Shown: piece after piece, positions 35,387-44,042 of the stretch
Layout of the letters: each line of letters begins with the position of its first letter
Position numbering within the stretch: the stretch's first letter is position 1
DNA from: Streptomyces celluloflavus
Lineage (GTDB): Bacteria > Actinomycetota > Actinomycetes > Streptomycetales > Streptomycetaceae
DNA: 64,000 nt
Direction: 5' to 3'
NCBI GenBank assembly: GCA_000720995.1
Contig: JOEL01000023.1
Span: forward strand, 23,672-87,671
Notes under the pieces: model-generated
Database searches by the model: none
What the model was told of the DNA's origin: nothing
Seen by the model: only the letters and a program-made list of their open reading frames with translations
Translations under genes and position numbers: made by a program

Positions 35387-37050
35387 GCGCGGCCGGCTCC
35401 GGAACCCCCGCCGAACCCGACCGCCCCGGGCCCGCCCGTCCCGGATCCGCCCGCCCTGGATCCGCCCGCTCCGGCGCCCGGCCCGGGACGCGGGCCGCGC
35501 GTACGGACACCGGGACGGCGCACGACGACGAATCGCTCGCCGAGTTTGGCTACCGGCCCGAACTCAAGCGCACGCTGGGCAACTTCCACACCTTCGCCGC
35601 CGGCATCAGCTACATCTCGATCCTCACCGGCACCTTCCAGCTCTTCTACTTCGGGGTCAACCACGGCGGCCCGGCCTACTGGTGGTCCTGGCCGATGGTC
35701 TTCCTCGGCCAGCTGATGGTGGCCCTGTGCTTCTGCGAGCTGGCCGCCCGTTATCCGGTGGCCGGTTCGATCTACAACTGGGCCAAGCGGCTGGGCGGTC
35801 CGCACGTCGGGTGGCTCGGCGGCTGGATGATGCTGACCGCCACCATGGTCTCGCTCTCCGCCGTGGCGCTCGCCTACCAGGTGACGCTGCCGCAGATCTC
35901 CTCGTGGTTCCAGTTCATCGGCAACGGCACCGGCCGGACCGATGCGGCGGCCAACGCGGTGGTGCTCGGCACCGCGCTCGTCACGTTCACCACCCTGGTC
36001 AACGCCTTCGGCGTCAAACTGATGGCCCGGATCAACTCCGCGGGCGTCACGATCGAGCTGATCGCCGCCATTGTGCTGATCATCCTGCTGGCCGCGCACA
36101 CCACCCGCGGCCCCAGCGCGCTGCTCGACACCCACGGTCTGGGCAGCGGCCAGCCGTTCGGCTACCTCGGCGCGTTCCTGACCGCGTCCCTGGCCTCGGC
36201 CTATGTCATGTACGGCTTCGACACGGCCTCGTCGCTCGGCGAGGAGTGCAAGGACCCGGGCCGCAACGCGCCCCGCGCGATCCTGCGGGCGCTGATCGCC
36301 TCGTTCCTCATCGGCGGGCTGATCCTGCTCTTCGCCCTCCTGGCGGCGCCCGATCTGCACTCCAAGCGGCTGACCGTGGACGGCCTCCAGTACGTGGTGC
36401 TGGTGACGCTCGGCTCGACCATGGGGCAGCTGGTGCTGTGGTGCGTGGTCATCGCGATCACCGTGTGCGAACTGGCGGTGCACACCGCCGGCATCCGGCT
36501 GGCGTTCGCGATGGCCCGGGACAACAACCTCCCCGCCGCCTCACTGCTCGCCAAGGTCAGCCCGCGCTTCCGCACCCCGGTGCTGCCCGCGGTCATCATC
36601 GGGCTGGTGGCGATCGGCATCCTGGTGCTCAATGTGAACCAGCCGCAGATCTTCTCGGTGCTCACCAGCATCGCGATCATCATGATCTACCTGGCGTATC
36701 TGCTGGTCACCCTGCCGATGCTGGTCAAGCGGCTGCGCGGCACCTGGACACCGGCGAAGGGCAAGTTCTCGCTCGGGAAGTTCGGCCTCCCGGTGAACAT
36801 CCTCGCCGTGCTGTGGGGCGCGGGGATGTCCCTCAACCTCGCCTGGCCGCGTGCCGTGGTCTACAACGCCACCGGTCCGCAGCACTGGTATCTGCGCTGG
36901 GGCGCCTTCCTGTTCATCGGCATCGTGGGGCTCGGCGGGTTCACCTACTACTGGTTCGTCCAGCGCAAGCGCACCGGTGTGCTGGCCGGTCACGCCGCTC
37001 TCGCCGACCCCGCCGACCCCACTGCCCCCGCCGGTCCCACCTTCCCCTGA
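35383..37050 (+). CDS. APC-superfamily amino acid/amine permease
   Basis: 555 aa from GTG 35383, overlapping the dehydrogenase stop. A Pro/Arg/Ala-rich cytoplasmic leader of about 45 residues precedes twelve membrane helices. Family blocks: FGYRPELKRTLGNFHTFAAG, ARYPVAGSIYNWAKRLGGP, YGFDTASSLGEECKDPGRNA and AGIRLAFAMARDNNLPA. This pattern is typical of GABA/choline/ethanolamine-type APC carriers. It likely imports the operon's substrate. Confidence 0.92.
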   Translation: MSAAGSGTPAEPDRPGPARPGSARPGSARSGARPGTRAARTDTGTAHDDESLAEFGYRPELKRTLGNFHTFAAGISYISILTGTFQLFYFGVNHGGPAYWWSWPMVFLGQLMVALCFCELAARYPVAGSIYNWAKRLGGPHVGWLGGWMMLTATMVSLSAVALAYQVTLPQISSWFQFIGNGTGRTDAAANAVVLGTALVTFTTLVNAFGVKLMARINSAGVTIELIAAIVLIILLAAHTTRGPSALLDTHGLGSGQPFGYLGAFLTASLASAYVMYGFDTASSLGEECKDPGRNAPRAILRALIASFLIGGLILLFALLAAPDLHSKRLTVDGLQYVVLVTLGSTMGQLVLWCVVIAITVCELAVHTAGIRLAFAMARDNNLPAASLLAKVSPRFRTPVLPAVIIGLVAIGILVLNVNQPQIFSVLTSIAIIMIYLAYLLVTLPMLVKRLRGTWTPAKGKFSLGKFGLPVNILAVLWGAGMSLNLAWPRAVVYNATGPQHWYLRWGAFLFIGIVGLGGFTYYWFVQRKRTGVLAGHAALADPADPTAPAGPTFP

Positions 37051-37065
37051 TCTGGAGACGGCACC

Positions 37066-38664
37066 ATGCCCCGAGAGGCCCCTGTGGACGAGAACCGTGC
37101 GGACCGGACCCCGGTGGACGAGTTCGACTACGTGGTGGTGGGCGGCGGTACGGCCGGTGCGGTGGTGGCCGCCCGGCTGTCCGAGGACCCGGCCGTCAGC
37201 GTCTGCGTGCTGGAGGCCGGGCCCTCCGACGTCGACGACCCCGCCGTCCTCCGCCTCGACCGGTGGATGGCGCTGCTAGAATCCGGTTACGACTGGGACT
37301 ATCCGGTCGAACCGCAGGAGAACGGCAACAGCTTCCTGCGGCACGCCCGCGCCAAGGTGCTGGGCGGCTGCTCCTCGCACAACTCCTGCATCGCCTTCTG
37401 GGCCCCGGCCGAGGACCTCGACGAGTGGGGCGCGCTGGGCTGTACGGGCTGGAGCGCGGCCGACTGCTTCCCGCTCTTCCAGCGGCTGGAGACCAACGAC
37501 GCCCCGGGCGACCACCACGGCCGCAGCGGTCCGGTGACCCTGCGCAGCGTCCCGCCCCACGACCCGTGCGGGGTGGCCCTCCTGGAGGCGTGCGCGGCGG
37601 CCGGTATCCCCACCACCCCCTTCAACACCGGCCGGACCGTCCTCCGCGGGGCGAACTGGTTCCAGATCAACTGCCGCCCCGACGGGGTCCGTTCCTCCGC
37701 CTCGGTCTCCTATCTGCACCCCGTCCTGGGCACCCGGCCCCGTCTCGACGTCCGCACCGGTGTCCAGGCCAGACGGCTGGTCTTCGACGACGCCCGGCGG
37801 TGCACCGGCGTCGACTACCTCTCCCCCGACCTGATCCACACCCGTACCGTCCGCGCCCGCCGCGAGGTCGTCCTCTCCTGCGGCGCCATCGACTCCCCCA
37901 AGCTCCTGATGCTGTCGGGCATCGGTCCGGCCGGGCATCTGCGCGCCACCGGTATCGAGCCGCTGGTCGACTCCCCCGGCGTCGGCTCCCACCTCCAGGA
38001 CCACCCGGAGGGCGTGATCATGTGGGACGCCCGGCAGCCCATGGTCACCTCGTCCACCCAGTGGTGGGAGATCGGTATCTTCGCCGCCACCGAACCCGGC
38101 CTGGACCGCCCGGACCTGATGTTCCACTACGGCTCGGTGCCCTTCGACATGAACACCTACCGGCGCGGCTACCCCACCTCCGAGAACGCCTTCTGCCTCA
38201 CCCCGAACGTCACCCGCGCCCGCTCCCTGGGCACCGTCCGGCTGCGCACCCGCGACTTCCGCGACAAGCCCCGGGTCGATCCGCGCTACTTCACCGATGA
38301 GCACGACGTACGCGTCATGACGCACGGTCTGCGCCTGGCCCGCGAGATCGTCGCCCAGGCCCCCATGGCCGGCTGGGCCGGTGCCGAGCTCGCCCCCGGG
38401 CCCGGCGTCCGCTCCGACGCCGACCTCCTCGACTACATCCGCACCACCCACAACACCGTCTACCACCCCGCCTGCACCGTCCGCATGGGCGCCCCCGACG
38501 ACCCGGATACTCCTCTGGACCCGCAGCTCCGTGTGAAGGGCGTCACCGGACTGCGCGTCGCCGACGGCTCGGTCATGCCGTTCCTGACGGCGGTCAATCC
38601 GTGCATCACGACGATGATGATCGGGGAGAAGTGCGCGGACCTCCTGCGGGCGGAGCGCCCCTGA
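37066..38664 (+). CDS. GMC-family FAD oxidoreductase (choline dehydrogenase-like)
   Basis: 532 aa. The FAD-binding YVVVGGGTAGAVVAARL is near residue 23 and GGCSSHNSCIAFWAP forms the second GMC signature. The C-terminal active-site region has YHPACTVRMG and NPCITTMMIGEKCADLL with the catalytic His and Asn. It begins 15 bases after the permease. Oxidises an alcohol to the aldehyde used by the first gene of the operon; choline is a candidate. A CTA codon and slightly higher AT near 37280 are unremarkable. Confidence 0.93.
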   Translation: MPREAPVDENRADRTPVDEFDYVVVGGGTAGAVVAARLSEDPAVSVCVLEAGPSDVDDPAVLRLDRWMALLESGYDWDYPVEPQENGNSFLRHARAKVLGGCSSHNSCIAFWAPAEDLDEWGALGCTGWSAADCFPLFQRLETNDAPGDHHGRSGPVTLRSVPPHDPCGVALLEACAAAGIPTTPFNTGRTVLRGANWFQINCRPDGVRSSASVSYLHPVLGTRPRLDVRTGVQARRLVFDDARRCTGVDYLSPDLIHTRTVRARREVVLSCGAIDSPKLLMLSGIGPAGHLRATGIEPLVDSPGVGSHLQDHPEGVIMWDARQPMVTSSTQWWEIGIFAATEPGLDRPDLMFHYGSVPFDMNTYRRGYPTSENAFCLTPNVTRARSLGTVRLRTRDFRDKPRVDPRYFTDEHDVRVMTHGLRLAREIVAQAPMAGWAGAELAPGPGVRSDADLLDYIRTTHNTVYHPACTVRMGAPDDPDTPLDPQLRVKGVTGLRVADGSVMPFLTAVNPCITTMMIGEKCADLLRAERP

Positions 38665-38711
38665 GCGGCGCCGGGGAATACCGGCACCGCCCCCGGACGA
38701 CGGTCATCCCC

Positions 38712-39884
38712 TCACCGGGCCGCCGGCGCCGGAAGCACACATCTGACCCGCCAGCCCCCGCCGTGCGGCCCCGCCTCCAGCGTGCCGCCCAGTGCGCCGA
38801 CCCGCTCCGCCAGTCCGGCCAGCCCCGTCCCCCCGCCGTCGCGGGTGGGCGCCGGCGTCCCGCCGCCGTCGTCGGCGACGGTCACCTCCACCGCCCGGCC
38901 GGCGGTACGTCCGGTGGACACCGCGATCCGTGAGGCGTGCGGGGCATGCCGCCGGATGTTGGTCAGCGACTCCAGGACCGCGCGGTACGCCGCGTCGTCG
39001 GCCTCCCGCGCCAGGACGCCCGCGATGCCGTCCTCCTGGTTCAGCTCCGTACGGGCCCCGGTCATCGCGGCGAACCTGCCGACCAGTTCGGCCAGATCGG
39101 CCAGGCCGTACAGCCGGGTGGCCGGCGGCTCCGCCCACGTCCCGCCCTCTCCCGTACGCAGGGTGCGCACCATCTGGTCCATGGCGTCCAGCGCCCGCGT
39201 CCCCGCCTGCTCGATGCGCGCGTAGAGCTCGTCGTTCCGCTCCCGTGCCCCGTCGTCGAGCTGGGCGGCCTGGGCCTCCAGGACGATGCCGGTCACCTCG
39301 TGGGCGACGAAGTCATGGAGATCGCGGGCGACTTCGCCGCGCTGGTCGCGCAGCGCCTCGGTGACCGCGCGCGCCCGCCGGTCGTCCAGCGACCGGAGGT
39401 AGAGCCCGACGCCCGTCGCACCCGCGGCGGGGAGGAAGGCCAGCAGCGCCATGAAGACCGATTCCCGCCACCCGGGTTGGGGTGCGTGCAGCGTCATCCG
39501 CAGCGGCAGGAGCACCACGGCGGTCCCGGCCAGCCCGCCGAGCCAGCTGACGTGGGGGCGGGGCGCCCGCCGGATCACCCGGTACAGGAGTACCAGCAGG
39601 GCGGTCATCTCGAACGGCAGCCACAGGAGGACCTGTCCCGCCACCCCGGACCAGACGAAGTCCAGCACCAGGGAGAGCCCCGCCACGACGCCCGCGGACC
39701 GGGCCGGCGAGATCCGCTTCACGGGCCAGGGGTATATCGCGGCCACCAGCGCCACCGCCGCGGCGCCCGCCAGGACCCAGGCGCCGGGCGGACCCATGAG
39801 GGCGGGCAGCAGCATCATCATCGCGGCCACGCCGCACCACCATGCCCGGCGCTTCCGTCTCTTGGGCGTCCCCGTGTACTCCAT
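38712..39884 (-). CDS. NarL-type sensor histidine kinase (HisKA_3), no adjacent regulator
   Basis: 390 aa from ATG 39884. About five to six membrane segments fill residues 15-165 and there is no large extracellular domain. The HisKA_3 motif EVARDLHDFVAHEVTGIV gives H190. The ATPase has ESLTNIRRHAP and VADDGGGTP, then GTGLAGLAERVGALGG. No response regulator is beside it, so it is an orphan or pairs at a distance. No strong ribosome site precedes the start. Confidence 0.9.
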   Translation of the reverse strand: MEYTGTPKRRKRRAWWCGVAAMMMLLPALMGPPGAWVLAGAAAVALVAAIYPWPVKRISPARSAGVVAGLSLVLDFVWSGVAGQVLLWLPFEMTALLVLLYRVIRRAPRPHVSWLGGLAGTAVVLLPLRMTLHAPQPGWRESVFMALLAFLPAAGATGVGLYLRSLDDRRARAVTEALRDQRGEVARDLHDFVAHEVTGIVLEAQAAQLDDGARERNDELYARIEQAGTRALDAMDQMVRTLRTGEGGTWAEPPATRLYGLADLAELVGRFAAMTGARTELNQEDGIAGVLAREADDAAYRAVLESLTNIRRHAPHASRIAVSTGRTAGRAVEVTVADDGGGTPAPTRDGGGTGLAGLAERVGALGGTLEAGPHGGGWRVRCVLPAPAAR

Positions 39885-40025
39885 AGCGCCCGAGGTTACG
39901 CAGGCGCGCCGGCCGGGCACCCGGCGGTGCCGGGCCGCGCCGCCGCACCGCCCGGACCAGCGGGTTCCCGTCCGGGGCCACAGGGCCGGGTCCGGTGCCG
40001 CCGTCCGCCGGGGACCGGCAGGTGG

Positions 40026-40041
40026 GGACCGGTCGGCCCAT
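40026..40041. promoter_or_regulatory. DevR/OsdR-like box upstream of the XRE-PNPOx gene
   Basis: GGGACCGGTCGGCCCA: half-sites GGACC and GGCCC separated by four bases. It shares form with the sites at 48829, 52159 and 52178 and resembles DosR-type boxes of mycobacteria. It lies 82 bases before the start. Confidence 0.5.
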
Positions 40042-40123
40042 GCGCCGGGCGGGCGCGCCGCCGCAGGCTGGGCGTGCGGGCCGCGGCCGCCCGCCCCGAA
40101 CGCGGCGAAGGGATGTGGCCACG

Positions 40124-40885
40124 ATGACGGACCACGAGACCGGCTCCCCGACCGGGCCGGCCCTTGAGCCCAGCGATCTGGGCCGCAGGGTGGCGCTGCG
40201 CCGTCAGCAGCTGGGGCTCACCCGTGAACAGGTGGCGGCCCGCGCCGCCGCCGCGCCGGATTACCTCCGGTATGTGGAGGAGCAGCCGGCCACCCCCGGT
40301 ATGGGGTTCATGCTGCGTCTCGCCGAGGCCCTGGACACCAGCGTGGCGGAGCTGGTCGGCGGGACGGCGGAGCTCCCGGCGGGCCTCGGCCGGGCCGCCG
40401 CCCGTCCCGAGGTGCTGGTCCTCACCGTGCAGGAGTGCCGGGAGCTGCTCGCCACCCATGGTGTGGGCAGGGTGGCGGTGACGGTGGCGGACGCGCCCGC
40501 CGTCTTCCCGGTGAACTACACCGTCGCCGGGAAACTGGTCGCCTACCGGACGGCACCGGATGCCGGGCCGGCCGCCGCGGCCGGTCATGAGGCCGCCCTC
40601 GAAGTCGATCACCTCGACGACGCGTTCAGCGCGGGCTGGAGTGTCCTGGTCGTGGGGCCGGCCCATGCGGTCACCGATCTCGACGAACTGCTCACGCTGG
40701 AGGAGAACGCCTATACGGCCCCCTGGGTCGGCGGCGGGCGCCGGCAGTGGATCGCCATCCGGCCCAAGCGGGTCACCGGGCGCCGGATCCGCGTCCAGGG
40801 CTCCCGGCGGCGGAGCCGTACGCCCGGCCCGGAGGACGCCGGCACCGGCATGGACTCCGGCGTGGACTCCGGTGAGTACGCGTGA
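40124..40885 (+). CDS. XRE helix-turn-helix fused to pyridoxamine-phosphate-oxidase-like flavin/F420 domain
   Basis: 253 aa. Residues 15-80 form an HTH (RVALRRQQLGLTREQVAARA, then LRLAEALDTSVAELVGG). Residues about 95-220 form a split-barrel PNPOx-like domain: CRELLATHGVGRVAVTVADA, VFPVNYTVAGKLVAYRTAPD and WSVLVVGPAHAV. This fusion is common near actinobacterial dormancy genes, and the barrel probably binds flavin or F420. A DevR-like box lies upstream. ATG 40124 follows AAGGGA at ten bases. Confidence 0.9.
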   Translation: MTDHETGSPTGPALEPSDLGRRVALRRQQLGLTREQVAARAAAAPDYLRYVEEQPATPGMGFMLRLAEALDTSVAELVGGTAELPAGLGRAAARPEVLVLTVQECRELLATHGVGRVAVTVADAPAVFPVNYTVAGKLVAYRTAPDAGPAAAAGHEAALEVDHLDDAFSAGWSVLVVGPAHAVTDLDELLTLEENAYTAPWVGGGRRQWIAIRPKRVTGRRIRVQGSRRRSRTPGPEDAGTGMDSGVDSGEYA

Positions 40886-40965
40886 CGTGCCGCGGTTCCG
40901 CGGCGGACGGAACCCGAAGCCGGCAGCCCCGGGGGTACGACGAGCAGCGGAGGAAGTGGGGAGTC

Positions 40966-41265
40966 ATGGCCAGAACGGTGGAGTGGGCGGTACGGCTGTA
41001 CCTCTTCGAGGAGGACGGGACGACCAAGGCGCGGGCGGTGCTCGACACCGGAACCTCGACGGTCACCGGCCACGGAACCGCGCGGTGCAGTCCCGAGGAC
41101 CCGGACGTGCCGGAGATCGGCGATGAACTGGCCGCCGGACGCGCCCTGACCGGCCTCGGACGCCTACTGATGCGGGTGGCCGACCAGGACCTGGCAGGCC
41201 TCGGCGCCGCACCGCCCGGCCGGGCGCGGCCGGCGCCGTACGGATGGGCCGACGCGGCGCTCTGA
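40966..41265 (+). CDS. DUF1876 small protein
   Basis: 99 aa from ATG 40966 after GGGGAGTC. The DUF1876 core (dsRBD-like fold) is seen in VEWAVRLYLFEEDGTTKARA, VTGHGTARCSPEDPDVPEIG and ELAAGRALTGLGRLLM. The family often sits with dormancy and universal-stress genes, as here. Function unknown. Confidence 0.88.
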   Translation: MARTVEWAVRLYLFEEDGTTKARAVLDTGTSTVTGHGTARCSPEDPDVPEIGDELAAGRALTGLGRLLMRVADQDLAGLGAAPPGRARPAPYGWADAAL

Positions 41266-41301
41266 GCGGGGCACGCACGACGCGAGCCGCCCGTGCTTCC
41301 G

Positions 41302-41328
41302 GCGGCCGATCCCTGAGGGGTCGGCCGC
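41302..41328. terminator. Hairpin after the DUF1876 gene
   Basis: About 12-bp stem (GCGGCCGA paired with TCGGCCGC, extended by CCC/GGG and one T-G pair) with a three-base loop. Confidence 0.65.
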
Positions 41329-41383
41329 GCGGGCGGGTGCGGCTCACCGTGCCGGACGGTGCGATGTTCCGTAGCGTCGTCCC

Positions 41384-42205
41384 ATGGCGCAGGATCACGG
41401 CAGCGAGCGGCCCGGGAAGCTCCCCCGGTCCCTGTACGAGCGCGAGCTGTACCGGTTGCAGACGGAGCTGGTGAAGCTCCAGGAGTGGGTCCGGGCCGAA
41501 GGCGTCCGGCTCACCGTGGTCTTCGAGGGGCGCGACGCGGCCGGCAAGGGGAGCACGATCAAGCGCGTCGCGGAGCGTCTCAATCCCCGGGTGACGCGGA
41601 TCGTCGCGCTGCCCCGGCCCACCGAGCGGGAGCGCACCCAGTGGTACTTCCAGCGCTACACCGGGCATCTCCCCGCGGCCGGCGAGATCGTGCTGTTCGA
41701 CCGGAGCTGGTACAACCGGGCCGGTGTCGAGAAGGTGATGGGGTTCTGCACGGCGGCGGAGCACCGGCGGTTCCTCCGGCAGTGCCCGGTCTTCGAACGG
41801 ATGCTGGTGGAGGACGGGATCCTGCTGCGCAAGTACTGGTTCTCGGTCAGTGACCACGTCCAGGAGCAGCGGTTCCAAAGCCGGCTGGCGGACCCCACCC
41901 GGCGCTGGAAGCTCTCCCCCATGGACCTGGAGTCCCTCACCCGCTGGGAGGCGTACTCCCGGGCGAAGGACGAGATGTTCGTGCACACCGATGTCCCGGA
42001 GTCACCGTGGTACGTCGTCGAGAGCGACGACAAGCGGCGGGCCCGGCTGAACATGATCGCCCATCTGCTGTCGACCGTCCCGTACGAGGCCGTCCCGCCC
42101 CCGGTGCTCACCCTGCCGCCGCGCCCGCCGGGCACCGGCTACCGACGGCCGCCCCGCAGCCTCCAGACGTACGTCCCCGATCATGCCGCCGGGCTCCACG
42201 GGTGA
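41384..42205 (+). CDS. Polyphosphate kinase 2 (class I-type)
   Basis: 273 aa. PPK2 transfers phosphate between polyphosphate and nucleotides. Walker A EGRDAAGKGSTI (48-59), lid segment LPRPTERERTQWYFQRY and Walker B LFDRSWYNRAGVE are all present. The YWFSVSDHVQEQRFQSR block is typical. Single-domain length suggests NDP phosphorylation, but the class cannot be fixed by eye. In a dormancy block it would regenerate GTP/ATP when respiration slows. ATG 41384 has no strong ribosome site. Confidence 0.93.
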   Translation: MAQDHGSERPGKLPRSLYERELYRLQTELVKLQEWVRAEGVRLTVVFEGRDAAGKGSTIKRVAERLNPRVTRIVALPRPTERERTQWYFQRYTGHLPAAGEIVLFDRSWYNRAGVEKVMGFCTAAEHRRFLRQCPVFERMLVEDGILLRKYWFSVSDHVQEQRFQSRLADPTRRWKLSPMDLESLTRWEAYSRAKDEMFVHTDVPESPWYVVESDDKRRARLNMIAHLLSTVPYEAVPPPVLTLPPRPPGTGYRRPPRSLQTYVPDHAAGLHG

Positions 42206-42299
42206 GGGGCGGCAGCCGTTCGAGGTGCCCATTCGCCCACGGCGACTACCGTGGAGGTGTGGCCCTGCCGGTGGCGTACGGGCCACGGCCGGAGGTGCG

Positions 42300-44036
42300 G
42301 TGGGCGACAACGGAACCGCCCGGAGAGCTGCGGCCCGGCGACGGCTGGGCGCGCTGCCGGAGGGCCTTCAGGAGCGCCTCGACGCCGTACGGCGCGGCCC
42401 CGGCGAGGAGGCGCCGCATCTGCTGCTCGAAGCCGTCCTGTCGGTGGGCCGGGGGCTGGACCTGCCGCAGGTGCTGCGGCGCATCGTCGAGGCGGCGGTG
42501 GTGGTCGTGGACGCCGAGTACGGTGCGCTGGGCGTCGTCGGCGAGGGCACCCGGCTCGCGAAGTTCCTGCCCGTCGGGGTGAGCCCGGAGCAGGAGCGCG
42601 CCATCGGCGGGCTGCCGGCCGGGCACGGCATCCTCGGCGAGCTGATCCGCCACCCCGTTCCGCTGCGGCTGGCGGAGCTGTCCGAGCACCCCTCGTCGTA
42701 CGGGTTCCCGCCGAACCATCCGCCGATGCACTCCTTCCTCGGCGTCCCCATCACGGTGCACGACGAGGTGTTCGGCAGCCTCTACCTCACCGAGAAGCGG
42801 GGCGGCGGAGAGTTCGACGCGCAGGACGAGACGGTGCTGTCGACCCTCGCCGTGGCCGCGGGGATGGCCATCGAGAACGCCCGGCTCTACGAGGAGGCCC
42901 GCTGCCGCCAGCAGTGGCTGGAGGCGCACAGTGATATCGTCGCCGGTCTGCTGCCCGGCAGTCTGCTGCCGGGGGCGGACGAGAAGCACGTCCTGCGGAC
43001 GATCGTCGACCACGCGCTGCGCATTCTCGCCGCCGATCTCGGTGTTCTCGCGCTGCCCACCGGGGACCATGCGCTGCGTGTGGTCCTGGCGTCCGGTGTC
43101 GACGCCGAAGCGCACCAGGGTCTGGTGCTGCCCCGGGACGGTTCGTTCGCCGGTGCGGCCCTGGACGCCGGCGGTCCCCTGCTCAGCCTCGATGTCGAGC
43201 ACCATCCCGAGGTCACCGCGGGTCCCTCGCGCTGGGCGGGTCTGGGGCCCGCGGTCGCGGTCCCCATGATCACGGGTGAGCGGGTGCGCGGCGTCCTCCT
43301 GCTGGCCCGCCTCCGGCGGCGTGCCGCGTTCACCGCGTCGGAGACCGCGCCGCTGCTGACGTTCGCGGGGCAGGCGGCGCTCGCCATGGAACTGGCCGAA
43401 CAGCGCCAGTCCGCCGAGCAGCTCGCGCTGCTCGCGGACCGCGACCGGATCGCGCGTGACCTGCACGATCTGGCCATTCAGCGGCTCTTCGCCACCGGTA
43501 TGACGCTCCAGAGCGCGGTGCGCTTCGTCGACCACCCCGAGGCGAGTGAGCGGCTGCTGCGCGCGGTGGACGATCTGGACGAGACGATCAAAATCATCCG
43601 GTCGACCATCTTCGGGCTCCGCACCCACGACCGGGGCCGTACGGCCCACGGGCTGCGGATCCGCGCCGTCACGGCGGTGGAGCAGGCGGCCCGCGCCCTG
43701 GGTTTCCCGCCCGCCCTCCACATGGCGGGGCTCATCGACACGGACGTCCCCGAGGACACCGCCGACCATGTCGTCGCCGTCCTCGGGGAGGCGCTGTGCA
43801 ACGCCGCGCGGCATGCGCACGCGACCTGCGTGGACGTCTCGCTGACCGCGCGCGACGGCACGCTGGCGCTGCGGGTCACGGACAACGGGGTGGGCATCGG
43901 TCCGGGCGGCCGCCGCAGCGGGCTGCGCAATCTCGCCCGGCGGGCCGAGAGCCTGGGCGGTGCGCTGACGGTCGAGGCGCCGGCGGACGGCGGCACCCGT
44001 CTGGAGTGGCGCGTACCGCTCCGCCCGGATGCCTGA
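42300..44036 (+). CDS. GAF-domain sensor histidine kinase (DevS/DosT/OsdK-like)
   Basis: 578 aa from GTG 42300 (GGAGG four bases upstream); the frame is open back to 42183 inside the PPK2 end. GAF1 (about 45-195) contains VVDAEYGALGVVGEG, HSFLGVPITVHDEVFGSLYL and TLAVAAGMAIENARLYEEA. GAF2 is at about 220-360. The dimerisation motif DRIARDLHDLAIQRLFATGM gives H389, and the ATPase has EALCNAARHAHAT and DNGVGIGP. This is the DevS layout, sensing O2/NO or redox through haem in GAF1; haem binding is not proved here. The likely partner is the regulator at 46699. Confidence 0.93.
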   Translation: MGDNGTARRAAARRRLGALPEGLQERLDAVRRGPGEEAPHLLLEAVLSVGRGLDLPQVLRRIVEAAVVVVDAEYGALGVVGEGTRLAKFLPVGVSPEQERAIGGLPAGHGILGELIRHPVPLRLAELSEHPSSYGFPPNHPPMHSFLGVPITVHDEVFGSLYLTEKRGGGEFDAQDETVLSTLAVAAGMAIENARLYEEARCRQQWLEAHSDIVAGLLPGSLLPGADEKHVLRTIVDHALRILAADLGVLALPTGDHALRVVLASGVDAEAHQGLVLPRDGSFAGAALDAGGPLLSLDVEHHPEVTAGPSRWAGLGPAVAVPMITGERVRGVLLLARLRRRAAFTASETAPLLTFAGQAALAMELAEQRQSAEQLALLADRDRIARDLHDLAIQRLFATGMTLQSAVRFVDHPEASERLLRAVDDLDETIKIIRSTIFGLRTHDRGRTAHGLRIRAVTAVEQAARALGFPPALHMAGLIDTDVPEDTADHVVAVLGEALCNAARHAHATCVDVSLTARDGTLALRVTDNGVGIGPGGRRSGLRNLARRAESLGGALTVEAPADGGTRLEWRVPLRPDA

Positions 44037-44042
44037 GGTACC